From Streptomyces leeuwenhoekii (GTDB taxonomy: Bacteria; Actinomycetota; Actinomycetes; Streptomycetales; Streptomycetaceae): 64,000 nucleotides of DNA. A program made the translations under genes and the position numbers. Below, piece after piece: positions 56,350 through 64,000 of the stretch. The stretch spans positions 434,001 to 498,000 of the forward strand of contig NZ_LN831790.1 in assembly GCF_001013905.1 (NCBI RefSeq). The letters run 5' to 3'. The first letter of the stretch is position 1. The number at the start of each line of letters is the position of its first letter. The notes under the pieces were generated by a model. That model was not told the DNA's origin. It saw only the letters and a list, made by a program, of their open reading frames with translations, and searched no databases.

Positions 56350-57681
56350 ATGCCCGGTCGACACAGCCGTCGATCCATGCTCGCCGCGATGGCCGCCGCC
56401 CCGCTGTCAGGAGCCGTGAGCGCCTGCAGCGGGGCGGACGACGACCGGCCGCGCGGCGGCGGCAGAACCACGCGCGTCACGTTCTGGTCCGCGCTGCGCG
56501 GCAGCCAGGAGGTGGTGAACGCCTTCAATCGCACCCACGACCGCATCCAGGTCGACTTCCAGCAGGTGCCCGCGGGCGGGCAGGGCGGGTACGCCAAGCT
56601 GAGCAACGCCGCCCGGGCCGGCAACGCCCCCGATGTCGCCACGATCGAGTATCCGCAGGTGCCCGGATACGCCATCGACGGGGTCGCCCGCGACATCACC
56701 GACCTCGTCAGCGACTCCCTGCGCCGCAGGCTGCTGCCGCAGGCGCTGGGCCTGACCACCTTCGAGGGCCGGATGTTCAGCGTCCCCCTGGACGTCGAGC
56801 CGATGGTGATGCACTACCGCGCCGACCTGTTCGACCGCTACGGCCTGAGCGTCCCCCGCACCTGGGACGAGTTCGCCGACCTCGCGTACACCGTGCGCCG
56901 CAAGGCGCGTGGCCGGCGGCTGGTGCTCTTCCCCACCGACGGCATGACCCAGTTCGCCGCGTACGCCTGGCAGGCGGGAGCCCGCTGGTTCGACATCTCC
57001 CGGGGAGCGTGGAACGTCTCCCTCGCCGACGCGCCCAGCCGCCGGGTGGCGGCGTACTGGCAGCGGCTCATCGACGACGACGTGGTCTTCGTGAACGCGG
57101 TCGAGAGCCGGCAGTCCGACGCGCAGATCGGCAACGGTCTGGTGTTCACCCGGCTCCAGGGCGCCTGGGACGCCGGCGCGCAGATGAACGCGCGGCCCGG
57201 GCAGCGGGGGCTGTGGCGGATCGCGCCGCTGCCGCAGTGGGACGCCGGCCGCCCGGCCGTGGGCACGCACGGCGGTTCCACCTTCGCGGTCACCAAGGAC
57301 AGCCGCCACCCGGAGGCCGCGATGGAGTTCATCGAGTGGCAGGTCTCCCACCCCGACGCGCTGCGCGCCCGGCTGTCCAGCGGCACCAGCAGCCAGTACC
57401 CGGCCGCTCCCGGCCTGGTGGCCGTGGGACGCGAGGCGTTCGACCGGTCCTTCTACGGCGGGCAGGACATCTACCGCCTGTTCCAGCGGGAGGCGGACCG
57501 GATACGCGAGGGCTGGCTGTGGGGCCCTCGGATGACCGCGACCCAGAAGGTGATGCAGGACTCCTTCGCCCGTGTCGGCGCCGGCCAGGGCAGTCTCACC
57601 GACTCCCTGCGTACGGCGCAGAAGGGAACGATGCCCGATCTCAAGGCCCTCGGCCTGTCCACCACCCAGCGCAGCACCTGA
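56350..57681 (+). CDS. sugar ABC transporter substrate-binding lipoprotein
   Basis: The 443-residue protein starts at ATG 56350. Twin arginines (RHSRRSML) precede a hydrophobic stretch and lipobox VSAC, suggesting a possibly Tat-exported lipoprotein. The mature protein is a family 1 solute-binding fold (VTFWSALRGSQEVVNAFNRTH, GNAPDVATIEYPQVPGYA, TWDEFADLAYTV). Operon context with a DUF2264 protein and a 2-hydroxyacid dehydrogenase suggests an acidic or unusual oligosaccharide as ligand; this is inference. Confidence 0.88.
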   Translation: MPGRHSRRSMLAAMAAAPLSGAVSACSGADDDRPRGGGRTTRVTFWSALRGSQEVVNAFNRTHDRIQVDFQQVPAGGQGGYAKLSNAARAGNAPDVATIEYPQVPGYAIDGVARDITDLVSDSLRRRLLPQALGLTTFEGRMFSVPLDVEPMVMHYRADLFDRYGLSVPRTWDEFADLAYTVRRKARGRRLVLFPTDGMTQFAAYAWQAGARWFDISRGAWNVSLADAPSRRVAAYWQRLIDDDVVFVNAVESRQSDAQIGNGLVFTRLQGAWDAGAQMNARPGQRGLWRIAPLPQWDAGRPAVGTHGGSTFAVTKDSRHPEAAMEFIEWQVSHPDALRARLSSGTSSQYPAAPGLVAVGREAFDRSFYGGQDIYRLFQREADRIREGWLWGPRMTATQKVMQDSFARVGAGQGSLTDSLRTAQKGTMPDLKALGLSTTQRST

Positions 57682-57706
57682 GCCGTCGAAAGGCAGGTGA
57701 CACCCC

Positions 57707-58705
57707 ATGACCGACACCCCCGCGACCGCGCCCGCCGCGCGGCCCGTGCGGGCCGACGCCCCGCGCGCCACCGCTGCGGCCGCGCCCGCCCCGCGCGCCC
57801 GCCGGGCCGCCCGGCGCCGCCGGCTGATCGCGTGCGGCGTGCTGATGGCGCCGTTCTTCGCCCTGCTCGTGACCGTCTTCCTCGTCCCCGTGGGCACGGC
57901 CGTCCGTCTCAGCCTGTACAGCGACGACCAGCCCGGGCTGGGTTTCGGGCCCGAGCGCACCGTCTTCGTCGGCCTGCGCAGCTACGCGGCCGTGCTCACC
58001 GATCCCACGTTCCTCGGCGGGCTCGGCACCGTCGTCCTGTACTGCCTGGTCTACATCCCGCTGATGGTCGCCGGCGCGCTCGCGCTGGCCCTGCTGCTGG
58101 ACTCGGGTGTGGTGCGGCTGCGGGCCTTCGCCCAGCTCGGGCTGTTCCTGCCGCACGCCGTGCCGGGGATCATCGCCGCGCTGATCTGGCTGTATCTGTA
58201 CACGCCGGGGATCAGCCCGGTCATCGACCTGTTCGCCCGCGCCGACATCACGATCGACTTCCTGGGCGTGCACACCGTCCTGCCGTCCATCGTCAACATC
58301 GCCCTGTGGAGCAACCTCGGCTACAACATGGTCGTCTTCTACGCCGCCCTGCGGGCCGTGCCCCGGGAGGTGATCGAGGCGTCCGTCGTCGACGGCGCCG
58401 GGCCGCTGCGCACCGCGCTCCAGGTCAAGACGCCGATGGTGCGGGCCTCGATCGTCACAGTGGCCCTCTTCACCCTGATCTGGGCGCTGCAGCTCTTCAC
58501 CGAGCCGATGCTGCTCAGCCAGTCCTCCCCCATGATCAACTCGCGGTTCTCGCCGAGCATGTACATCTACGACGCGGCGTTCAACCGCAACAACTACGGT
58601 CTGGCGGCCGCCTCTTCGGTGGTGCTGCTGGCGTGCACCATCGCCCTGTCCTACGGCGTCACCCGTTTCACCAGCCGCGCCCAGAACGCCGAGGAGGCCC
58701 GATGA
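57707..58705 (+). CDS. sugar ABC transporter permease (MalF type)
   Basis: The 332-residue permease starts at ATG 57707, 25 nt after the lipoprotein stop. A basic Ala-rich head of about 40 residues precedes six hydrophobic helices from LIACGVLMAPFFALLVTVFL. The EAA loop region reads REVIEASVVDGAGPLRTALQV. The stop overlaps the next start (ATGA). The operon has no ATPase gene, so a shared MsiK-like ATPase is expected. Confidence 0.87.
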   Translation: MTDTPATAPAARPVRADAPRATAAAAPAPRARRAARRRRLIACGVLMAPFFALLVTVFLVPVGTAVRLSLYSDDQPGLGFGPERTVFVGLRSYAAVLTDPTFLGGLGTVVLYCLVYIPLMVAGALALALLLDSGVVRLRAFAQLGLFLPHAVPGIIAALIWLYLYTPGISPVIDLFARADITIDFLGVHTVLPSIVNIALWSNLGYNMVVFYAALRAVPREVIEASVVDGAGPLRTALQVKTPMVRASIVTVALFTLIWALQLFTEPMLLSQSSPMINSRFSPSMYIYDAAFNRNNYGLAAASSVVLLACTIALSYGVTRFTSRAQNAEEAR

Positions 58706-59565
58706 GCAGCAGTGGCGGCACCGCCCTGCGCCCCCGGCTGCTGGGCCGCGCCACGGTCAACGCCGTCGTCGCCGTCTTCGTCGCGTACACGCTGCTGCCC
58801 GTGCTGTGGCTGGTGCTCGCCGCCGCCAAGGACCGGGACGCGCTGTTCAGCAGCGATCTGCTGTCGCCGGGCGGCTTCTCCTTCGCGCGGAACCTGCGCG
58901 ACCTGTTCGCCATGGACGGCGGCCTGTACGGGCACTGGTACGTCAACAGCCTGCTGTACGCGGTGCTCGGCGCGGCGGTCGGCTCCCTGGTGAGCGTGGC
59001 CTGCGGCTACGCCTTCGACAAGTACCGCTTCCGTCACAAGGAGAAGCTGTTCGGGCTGGTGCTGGCCGCCGTCATGGTCCCGCAGACGGTGCTGGCGCTG
59101 CCGCTGTACCTGATGGCCTCCGAGGCGGGCCTGGTCAACACCTTCTGGGCGGTCTTCGTCCCGGTCCTGTTCAACCCGTTCGGGGTCTACCTGGGCCGGA
59201 TCTTCAGCCGCGGCTACGTCCCCGACGAGGTGCTGGAAGCGGCGCGCGTGGACGGGGCCGGGGAGCTGACCGCCTACGCCCGGGTGGCGCTGCGGATGCT
59301 CGGCCCCGGGCTGGTCACCGTCTTCCTGTTCCAGCTCACCGCCATCTGGAACAACTTCTTCCTGCCCATGGTGATGCTGTCCGACCAGGACCTCTACCCG
59401 GTCAGCCTCGGACTGTACGCGTGGAACAGCGCCGCGTCCGTGTCCCCGGAGTACTACCCCGTGGTGATCATGGGTTCGCTGCTCGCCGTCCTGCCGCTCG
59501 TCGCCGCCTTCGTGCTGCTCCAGCGCTTCTGGCGCAGCGGTCTGACCGCCGGGGCCGTCAAGTGA
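58702..59565 (+). CDS. sugar ABC transporter permease (MalG type)
   Basis: The 287-residue permease starts at ATG 58702 behind GAGGAGG, overlapping the previous gene by four bases. Six hydrophobic segments begin at VNAVVAVFVAYTLLPVLWLV. The EAA loop is LEAARVDGAGELTAYARVALR and the C-terminus is SGLTAGAVK. It partners the MalF-type permease. Confidence 0.87.
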   Translation: MSSSGGTALRPRLLGRATVNAVVAVFVAYTLLPVLWLVLAAAKDRDALFSSDLLSPGGFSFARNLRDLFAMDGGLYGHWYVNSLLYAVLGAAVGSLVSVACGYAFDKYRFRHKEKLFGLVLAAVMVPQTVLALPLYLMASEAGLVNTFWAVFVPVLFNPFGVYLGRIFSRGYVPDEVLEAARVDGAGELTAYARVALRMLGPGLVTVFLFQLTAIWNNFFLPMVMLSDQDLYPVSLGLYAWNSAASVSPEYYPVVIMGSLLAVLPLVAAFVLLQRFWRSGLTAGAVK

Positions 59566-59623
59566 CGGCGCCGGCCGGGCAGCCCCGTACCCGCCCCGCC
59601 GAACGAGGAGTCCGATCCCCCGC

Positions 59624-60655
59624 ATGACCGTGTCCACCCCGGGCCCCGGTTTCCGTCCCCGCGCCGCCGCGGCGATGTCGCGGGACGCCGCCGAGGCCGT
59701 CCTCGACCCCGACACGCTCGACGCTTTCCGCGCGCTGTGCGACCTGGCCCCGCTCCCCGTACTGGACGACCTCACCACCCCGCGGGCCCGGTCGCTGCTG
59801 GCCGACGCCGACCTGCTGATCACCGGCTGGGGCTGTCCGCCCCTGGACGCCGGGGTGCTGCGGGCGGCGCCGCGGCTGCGGGCCGTCGTGCACACCGCGG
59901 GCAGTGTCCGCGGCCATGTCACCGACGCCTGCTGGGAGCGCGGCATCGAGGTGTCCTCCGCCGCCGCGGCCAACGCCGTCCCGGTGGCCGAGTACACCCT
60001 CGGCATGATCCTGCTCACCGGCAAACGGGTGCTGGAGCGGGCCCGCGACTACCGGGCGACCCGCCGGCGCGGGAACTGGCTGCGCACCCCGCGCACCGTC
60101 GGCAACCACGGCCGGACGGTCGGGATCCTGTCGGCCTCCCTCATCGGCCGCCGGGTCGTGGAGCTGCTGCGCCCGCACGACGTCGAGGTCCTGCTGCACG
60201 ACCCGTACCTCACCGACGCGGACGCGGCCGGACTCGGCGTCCGGCGGGTGGGGCTCGACGAGCTGTTCGCCCGCTGCGACACCGTCAGCGTGCACACCCC
60301 GCTGCTGCCCGCCACCCGCGGCCTGGTCAGCCGCGCCCTGATCGAGTCGATGCCGTCCGACGCGGTGCTCATCAACACCTCGCGCGGCGCGGTCGTCGAC
60401 CAGGACGCGCTCACCGACGCCGTCCTGGCGGGCCGCATCCGGGCGGTCCTCGACGTCACCGACCCGGAGGTGCTGCCCCCGGACCACCCTCTGTGGGAGT
60501 GCGAGAACGCCCTGATCACTCCCCATCTGGCCGGTTCCGAGGGCAACGAGTGGCGCCGCCTGGCCGGCCACGCGCTCGCCGAGACCGCCCGCTGGGCCTC
60601 CGGCGCCGGCTTCCTCCATCCCGTACGACGCGAAAGGCTGGCCTTCCTGGCATGA
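59624..60655 (+). CDS. D-isomer-specific 2-hydroxyacid dehydrogenase family protein
   Basis: The 343-residue protein starts at ATG 59624. It has the family order of split catalytic and NAD-binding domains. The dinucleotide motif is atypical, VGILSASLIGRRVVELL, with Ser-Ala-Ser where GxG usually stands. The catalytic Arg is in INTSRGAVVDQ, the acid in VTDPEVLPPDHPLW and the His in ITPHLAGSEGNE. A coenzyme of NAD type is expected. In this operon it may act on a keto- or hydroxy-acid derived from the imported sugar. Its stop overlaps the DUF2264 start. Confidence 0.82.
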   Translation: MTVSTPGPGFRPRAAAAMSRDAAEAVLDPDTLDAFRALCDLAPLPVLDDLTTPRARSLLADADLLITGWGCPPLDAGVLRAAPRLRAVVHTAGSVRGHVTDACWERGIEVSSAAAANAVPVAEYTLGMILLTGKRVLERARDYRATRRRGNWLRTPRTVGNHGRTVGILSASLIGRRVVELLRPHDVEVLLHDPYLTDADAAGLGVRRVGLDELFARCDTVSVHTPLLPATRGLVSRALIESMPSDAVLINTSRGAVVDQDALTDAVLAGRIRAVLDVTDPEVLPPDHPLWECENALITPHLAGSEGNEWRRLAGHALAETARWASGAGFLHPVRRERLAFLA

Positions 60656-62559
60656 ACATCTCCTTCGAACTGCCCGCCGCGGACCGGACGTCCAGCCCGT
60701 ACACCGGCTACACCCGGGCCCACTGGGAGGCCGTGGCCGACGGGCTGCTGGCGGCGGCGTGGCGCTGGAGCACGCCCGGCGGCGCCCTGCTCGACCTGCC
60801 CGGACGGCCCTCCCGCTCGGGGGTGCGCTCCGACGGGCTGGAGGGGTTCGCGCGGACCTTCCTGGCCGCCGCCTTCCGGGTGGCGGGCGCGGACGGCGCC
60901 GATCCGCACGGCTGGCTGGAGAGGTACGCGCGCGGCCTCGCCGCCGGTACCCGCTCCCCCGGGCGCGAGGACACCGAGTCCTGGCCGCTGATCCTCGACC
61001 ACGACGTGCAGGGCCAGCCGATGGTCGAGTCGGCGTCGGTCGCGCTGGGTCTGCGGCTGACCGCCCCCTGGCTGTGGAAGCACCTGGACGAGGGCGTGCG
61101 GGACCGGGCCGAGGAGTGGCTGCGCGGCGCGCTGCGGCACACGCCCGCCCCGAACAACTGGTACCTGTTCCCCTACACGGTCGCGGGGTTCCTGGAGTCG
61201 GTGGGCCGCGGGGACGCGGAGACGGCGGCGGCCCGGGAGCGGGCGCGGGAGCTGCTGGAGGGCTGGTACCGGGGCGAGGGCTGGTACGCCGACGGGGACG
61301 GGCGCGCCTTCGACCACTACAACGGCTGGGCGCTGCACTTGTATCCGGTCCTCGACGCGCATCTCTCCGGTGACGCCGCGGCGGCCGCCCGGTACGGGGC
61401 CCGGCTCCGCGCCCACCTGGCGGGTTACGCGCTGATGTTCGGCGCGGACGGGGCGCCGCTGCACTTCGGCCGGTCGCTGACGTACCGGTTCGCCGCCTCG
61501 GCGGCCGTGAGCCTCGGCGCGCTGACCGGGCACACGCCGCTGGCGCCGGGTGTCTCGCGCCGGCTGGCGAGCGGCAGTCTGCGGCACTTCCTGGACCGCG
61601 GGGCGCTGACCGCGGACGGGCTGCTGAGCCTGGGCTGGCACGGGCCGCACGAGGCCACCTTGCAGCCGTACTCCGGTCCGGCGTCGCCGTACTGGGCGTC
61701 GAAGGCGTTCGTGGCGCTGCTGGCCCCCGGTGACCATCCGCTGTGGACGGCCACCGAGGAACCGGCGCCGGTGGAGGAGGCCGACCGGGTGCTGGCCCTG
61801 CCGGCGGCCGGGCTGCTCGTGCAGGCGACACGCGGCGACGGCATCGTCCGGCTGCACAACCACGGCAGCGACCACGTCCGGCCGCACGAGGGCGAGTCGG
61901 CCGCCGGGGACGACCCGCACTACGGCCGTCAGGCGTACTCGACGCGGACCGGCCCGACCGCGCCCGGCAACGTCGCCGACAACCACCTGTCGGTGCGGGT
62001 GCGGGGACGGTCCAGTGTGCGGCGCCGGGTCCACCCGCTCGGGGCGGGGCACGGCGACGGCTGGGGCTGGGCGGCGTCCTGGCACCGGCCCGTCTTCACG
62101 GCCGGTCCCCCGATGGTGCCGGGGCTGCGGGTGGAGAGCGTGACGGTGGCCCGCGGGCCGTACGAGTTGCGGGTGCACCGGGTGGCCGGGGCCCCCGCCG
62201 GGTCCCGTGTGACGCACACCGGCTGGGCGACCGGTCCGGACGAGCCGCTGGTCTCGGCCCTGCACGGCCTGCACGGCTGGGACCCCGGGCCCGAGACGCT
62301 CCGCGCGCCGCACGGCACCGCCTGCACCCGCTGGGCCCGGGTGCCGTGCCTGTCCGGCGAGGCGGGCGGCACCTCCGTGCACGTCTGCCTGGCCGCCCTC
62401 GCCGCCGAGCCGGGCCCCGGGCCGCTGGCGGACGCCGTCACCGAGGTCGTGGCCGACGGCACGGAGGTGCTGGTCGTCTGGGCGGACGGCGGCGCGCGCA
62501 CCCGGATCCGCTTCGATCCGGTGCGGGTGACGCACGCGGTGGGCCGTGCGGAGGCGTAG
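60652..62559 (+). CDS. DUF2264 (GH154-related) protein, probably cytoplasmic
   Basis: The 635-residue protein starts at ATG 60652 in an ATGA overlap. The N-terminal 370 residues resemble an alpha/alpha-barrel: VRSDGLEGFARTFL, WYLFPYTVAGFLESVG and FDHYNGWALHLYPVLDA; the C-terminal 250 residues are beta-rich. This is the DUF2264 family, related as I recall to GH154 beta-glucuronidases. There is no signal peptide, so it would work on sugars already imported. The catalytic residues are not known to me. Together with the transporter it suggests uptake and breakdown of a uronic-acid-containing oligosaccharide. Confidence 0.78.
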   Translation: MNISFELPAADRTSSPYTGYTRAHWEAVADGLLAAAWRWSTPGGALLDLPGRPSRSGVRSDGLEGFARTFLAAAFRVAGADGADPHGWLERYARGLAAGTRSPGREDTESWPLILDHDVQGQPMVESASVALGLRLTAPWLWKHLDEGVRDRAEEWLRGALRHTPAPNNWYLFPYTVAGFLESVGRGDAETAAARERARELLEGWYRGEGWYADGDGRAFDHYNGWALHLYPVLDAHLSGDAAAAARYGARLRAHLAGYALMFGADGAPLHFGRSLTYRFAASAAVSLGALTGHTPLAPGVSRRLASGSLRHFLDRGALTADGLLSLGWHGPHEATLQPYSGPASPYWASKAFVALLAPGDHPLWTATEEPAPVEEADRVLALPAAGLLVQATRGDGIVRLHNHGSDHVRPHEGESAAGDDPHYGRQAYSTRTGPTAPGNVADNHLSVRVRGRSSVRRRVHPLGAGHGDGWGWAASWHRPVFTAGPPMVPGLRVESVTVARGPYELRVHRVAGAPAGSRVTHTGWATGPDEPLVSALHGLHGWDPGPETLRAPHGTACTRWARVPCLSGEAGGTSVHVCLAALAAEPGPGPLADAVTEVVADGTEVLVVWADGGARTRIRFDPVRVTHAVGRAEA

Positions 62560-62664
62560 GCGGGGCCGGGAGCCGCTTTCGGGACTTCCGCACGTCACGG
62601 CCGTCGGCCCGGACCGTGGCTGGGATGATGGCGGGGACCGTCGTCGTCCCAGGGGGGTTTCATC

Positions 62665-62862
62665 GTGGGTGTCCTCGTGCTGTCCGGCGTCCTCGTGCTC
62701 GTGGTCGCCGGGTGCGGCTGCGTCGTGTGGGCGGCGCGGGGCGGCCCGCGCTGGGTGCGCGTGGTGGCCGCCGTGACCTTGGGTGCCGGTGAACTGGCGC
62801 GCCGGGCGCACCGTACGGGTGGCAGGCACGGCGGCCCCGGTCCGGGCGGCGACGGCGGCTGA
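62665..62862 (+). CDS. small membrane protein, hypothetical
   Basis: GTG 62665 with AGGGGGG upstream encodes 65 residues: a hydrophobic N-terminal segment (GVLVLSGVLVLVVAGCGCVV), a basic middle and a Gly-rich tail. It resembles small single-span actinomycete proteins, but the evidence is only composition and the ribosome-binding site. It stands convergent to the kinase gene. Confidence 0.45.
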   Translation: MGVLVLSGVLVLVVAGCGCVVWAARGGPRWVRVVAAVTLGAGELARRAHRTGGRHGGPGPGGDGG

Positions 62863-62901
62863 GGCGGCGGACCGCGGACGTCCGGGCCGCCCCCGGGCCG
62901 G

Positions 62902-63783
62902 TCAGTACAGGACGCGCAGTGCTCCCGGCAGGACCCGCGCCGTGACCGGCAGGGCGGCCTCGACCTCTCCGTCGGCGCCGTAGGGCACCTCCCGGTCGGC
63001 CTCCACCCGGATCTCGCTGCCCCGGACCACCCGGACCTGGGGCCGCCGGACGTGGCTGCCGGACTTCAGCTCGTTCATCAGGGCGAAGAAGAGCAGGCGT
63101 GGCGCCTCCGCGATCATCACCACCTCCAGCAGGCCGTCGTCCACGCGGGCGTCGGGGGCGATGAGGCGGCCCGACCCGTAGTAGCCGGAGTTGGCGGCCA
63201 CCACCGTGTAGCCGCGGTGCTCGTACACGCGGCCGTCAACGGTGACCCGGTAGCGCGCCGCGCGCCAGGTGGTGACCGCGCGCAGCGCGCCGGCGTAGTA
63301 GGAGGCGGTGCCGCGCAGCAGTCGTGCGCTGTTGGCGTGGCGGTTGGCGAGCGCGTCGACGCCCGCGTACACGCTGCCCAGGACGACGGTGCGGTCGTGG
63401 ACGGCCGACTCGACCTCGATGGTGTCGACGGGGCGCGGCTCGTGGCCGAGGAGCACCCGGGCGAGGGCGGCGGGGTCGGCGGGCAGGCCCAGGGCGCGGG
63501 CGAAGTCGTTGCCGCGGCCGGCCGGGACCAGGCCGAGCGGTGTGCCGGTGCCGCTGAGGGCTCCGCCGATCCGGCCGGCGATGCCGTCACCGCCGACCGC
63601 GAGCACCGCGCGCCCCCGCTCCCCGGCCCGCCGGGCGAGTTCCCCGGCGTGGGCCAGGCTGCGGCTGTACTCGGTCTCCAGCTCCGCTCCCGCCTCCCGG
63701 AGCAGCCGCGCCACCCTCAGCAGTGCCGCGGCGCCGGCGGAGCCGCCCGCGGTGGGGTTGACGACGGCGGTGAACTGTCGCAT
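62902..63783 (-). CDS. diacylglycerol kinase-like lipid kinase (YegS/DagK fold)
   Basis: The 293-residue protein starts at ATG 63783 behind GGAGGCAC; upstream codons lack similarity. It has the family motifs VNPTAGG (residues 8-14), VLAVGGDGIAGRIGGALSG (the GGDG nucleotide-binding loop) and LGLVPAGRGNDFARALG. It probably phosphorylates diacylglycerol or another lipid, recycling phospholipid precursors or in glycolipid synthesis. The upstream FAD-linked oxidase gene, 65 nt away on the same strand, may be co-transcribed. Confidence 0.88.
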   Translation of the reverse strand: MRQFTAVVNPTAGGSAGAAALLRVARLLREAGAELETEYSRSLAHAGELARRAGERGRAVLAVGGDGIAGRIGGALSGTGTPLGLVPAGRGNDFARALGLPADPAALARVLLGHEPRPVDTIEVESAVHDRTVVLGSVYAGVDALANRHANSARLLRGTASYYAGALRAVTTWRAARYRVTVDGRVYEHRGYTVVAANSGYYGSGRLIAPDARVDDGLLEVVMIAEAPRLLFFALMNELKSGSHVRRPQVRVVRGSEIRVEADREVPYGADGEVEAALPVTARVLPGALRVLY

Positions 63784-63848
63784 CGGTGTGCCTCCGGGCT
63801 GACGGGAAGGTGCCGGGCGGGAGTCTGGCGGGCGCGGGCCGGGGCGGA

Positions 63849-64000
63849 TCATTCGGCAGGGAGAAGGACGCCCGGGCTGAGGACTCCGGCCGGGTCCAGG
63901 CGCCGTTTGACGGCGCGCAGGGCTGCCACGCCCAGGGAGCCGGCCTCCTCGACGTACCAGTCCCTGTGGTCGGTGCCGACGCCGTGGTGGTGGCTGATGG
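63849..64000 (-). CDS. FAD-linked oxidase C-terminus (AGPS-like), partial
   Basis: Reading leftward from the window edge, the frame encodes ISHHHGVGTDHRDWYVEEAG and ends RRLDPAGVLSPGVLLPAE at TGA 63849-63851. This is the end of an FAD-binding oxidase of the alkyldihydroxyacetone-phosphate synthase/glycolate-oxidase type, including its HHHGVG motif. The rest lies outside the window. Pairing with a lipid kinase suggests a role in lipid (possibly ether-lipid) metabolism, by context only. Confidence 0.8.
   Translation of the reverse strand, partial: ISHHHGVGTDHRDWYVEEAGSLGVAALRAVKRRLDPAGVLSPGVLLPAE

Overview
The window is very GC-rich DNA with actinomycete codon use, GTG and TTG starts, GTGA/ATGA stop-start overlaps, and families typical of Streptomyces: a SapA-like protein, vdcBCD, a CebR-type operator, ABC sugar importers without their own ATPase, and many secreted carbohydrate-active enzymes. 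I read it as a Streptomyces (or close relative) chromosome segment of accessory character. I saw no rRNA or tRNA genes, insertion sequences or CRISPR array.

Left part (1-7 kb). The 3' part of a DUF4157 protein (of the kind linked to extracellular contractile injection systems) is followed by what looks like a decayed specialised-metabolite cluster. The C-terminal part of an ATP-grasp ligase (minus strand) and the C-terminal half of an amidinotransferase (plus strand) meet at about 2337, both lacking their N-termini. Intact DpgA-like and DpgB-like genes and an ABC exporter with an eroded ATPase follow. These families occur together in pheganomycin/resorcinomycin-type guanidino-arylglycine pathways.

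7-17 kb. A UvrA-like ABC protein and an archaeal/eukaryotic-type prolyl-tRNA synthetase lie on the minus strand. An AraC regulator and a three-gene hydroxyquinol (resorcinol-type) catabolic operon follow: flavoprotein monooxygenase, maleylacetate reductase, hydroxyquinol 1,2-dioxygenase.

17-30 kb. This is a beta-glucan utilisation locus: lipoprotein plus two permeases, a GH1 enzyme, a LacI repressor, a secreted GH55-like protein, a secreted clan GH-A enzyme, a DUF1996 protein and a second GH1. The two large secreted enzymes share a 408-bp discoidin-domain segment that differs at only two synonymous bases. The DUF1996 gene has a TTA codon.

30-47 kb. A broken alpha/beta hydrolase, an ABC-F protein with an apparent leader-peptide attenuator, a SapA-like secreted protein, a methyltransferase, a LysR plus class A-like serine hydrolase pair, a small ABC exporter, a long GapB-type GAPDH, an EamA-like permease, a small secreted protein, a flavodoxin-fold protein and the vdcBCD hydroxyarylate decarboxylase operon with a divergent AraC gene.

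47-64 kb. A beta-propeller phytase, a TPR protein, an AA10 LPMO preceded by a perfect CebR-type operator, a TetR/zinc-alcohol-dehydrogenase divergent pair, a methyltransferase, and a second sugar-uptake operon (DeoR/LacI hybrid regulator, lipoprotein, two permeases, 2-hydroxyacid dehydrogenase, DUF2264 protein) with candidate operators before the regulator and before the operon. A diacylglycerol kinase-like gene and the 3' end of an FAD-linked oxidase close the window.
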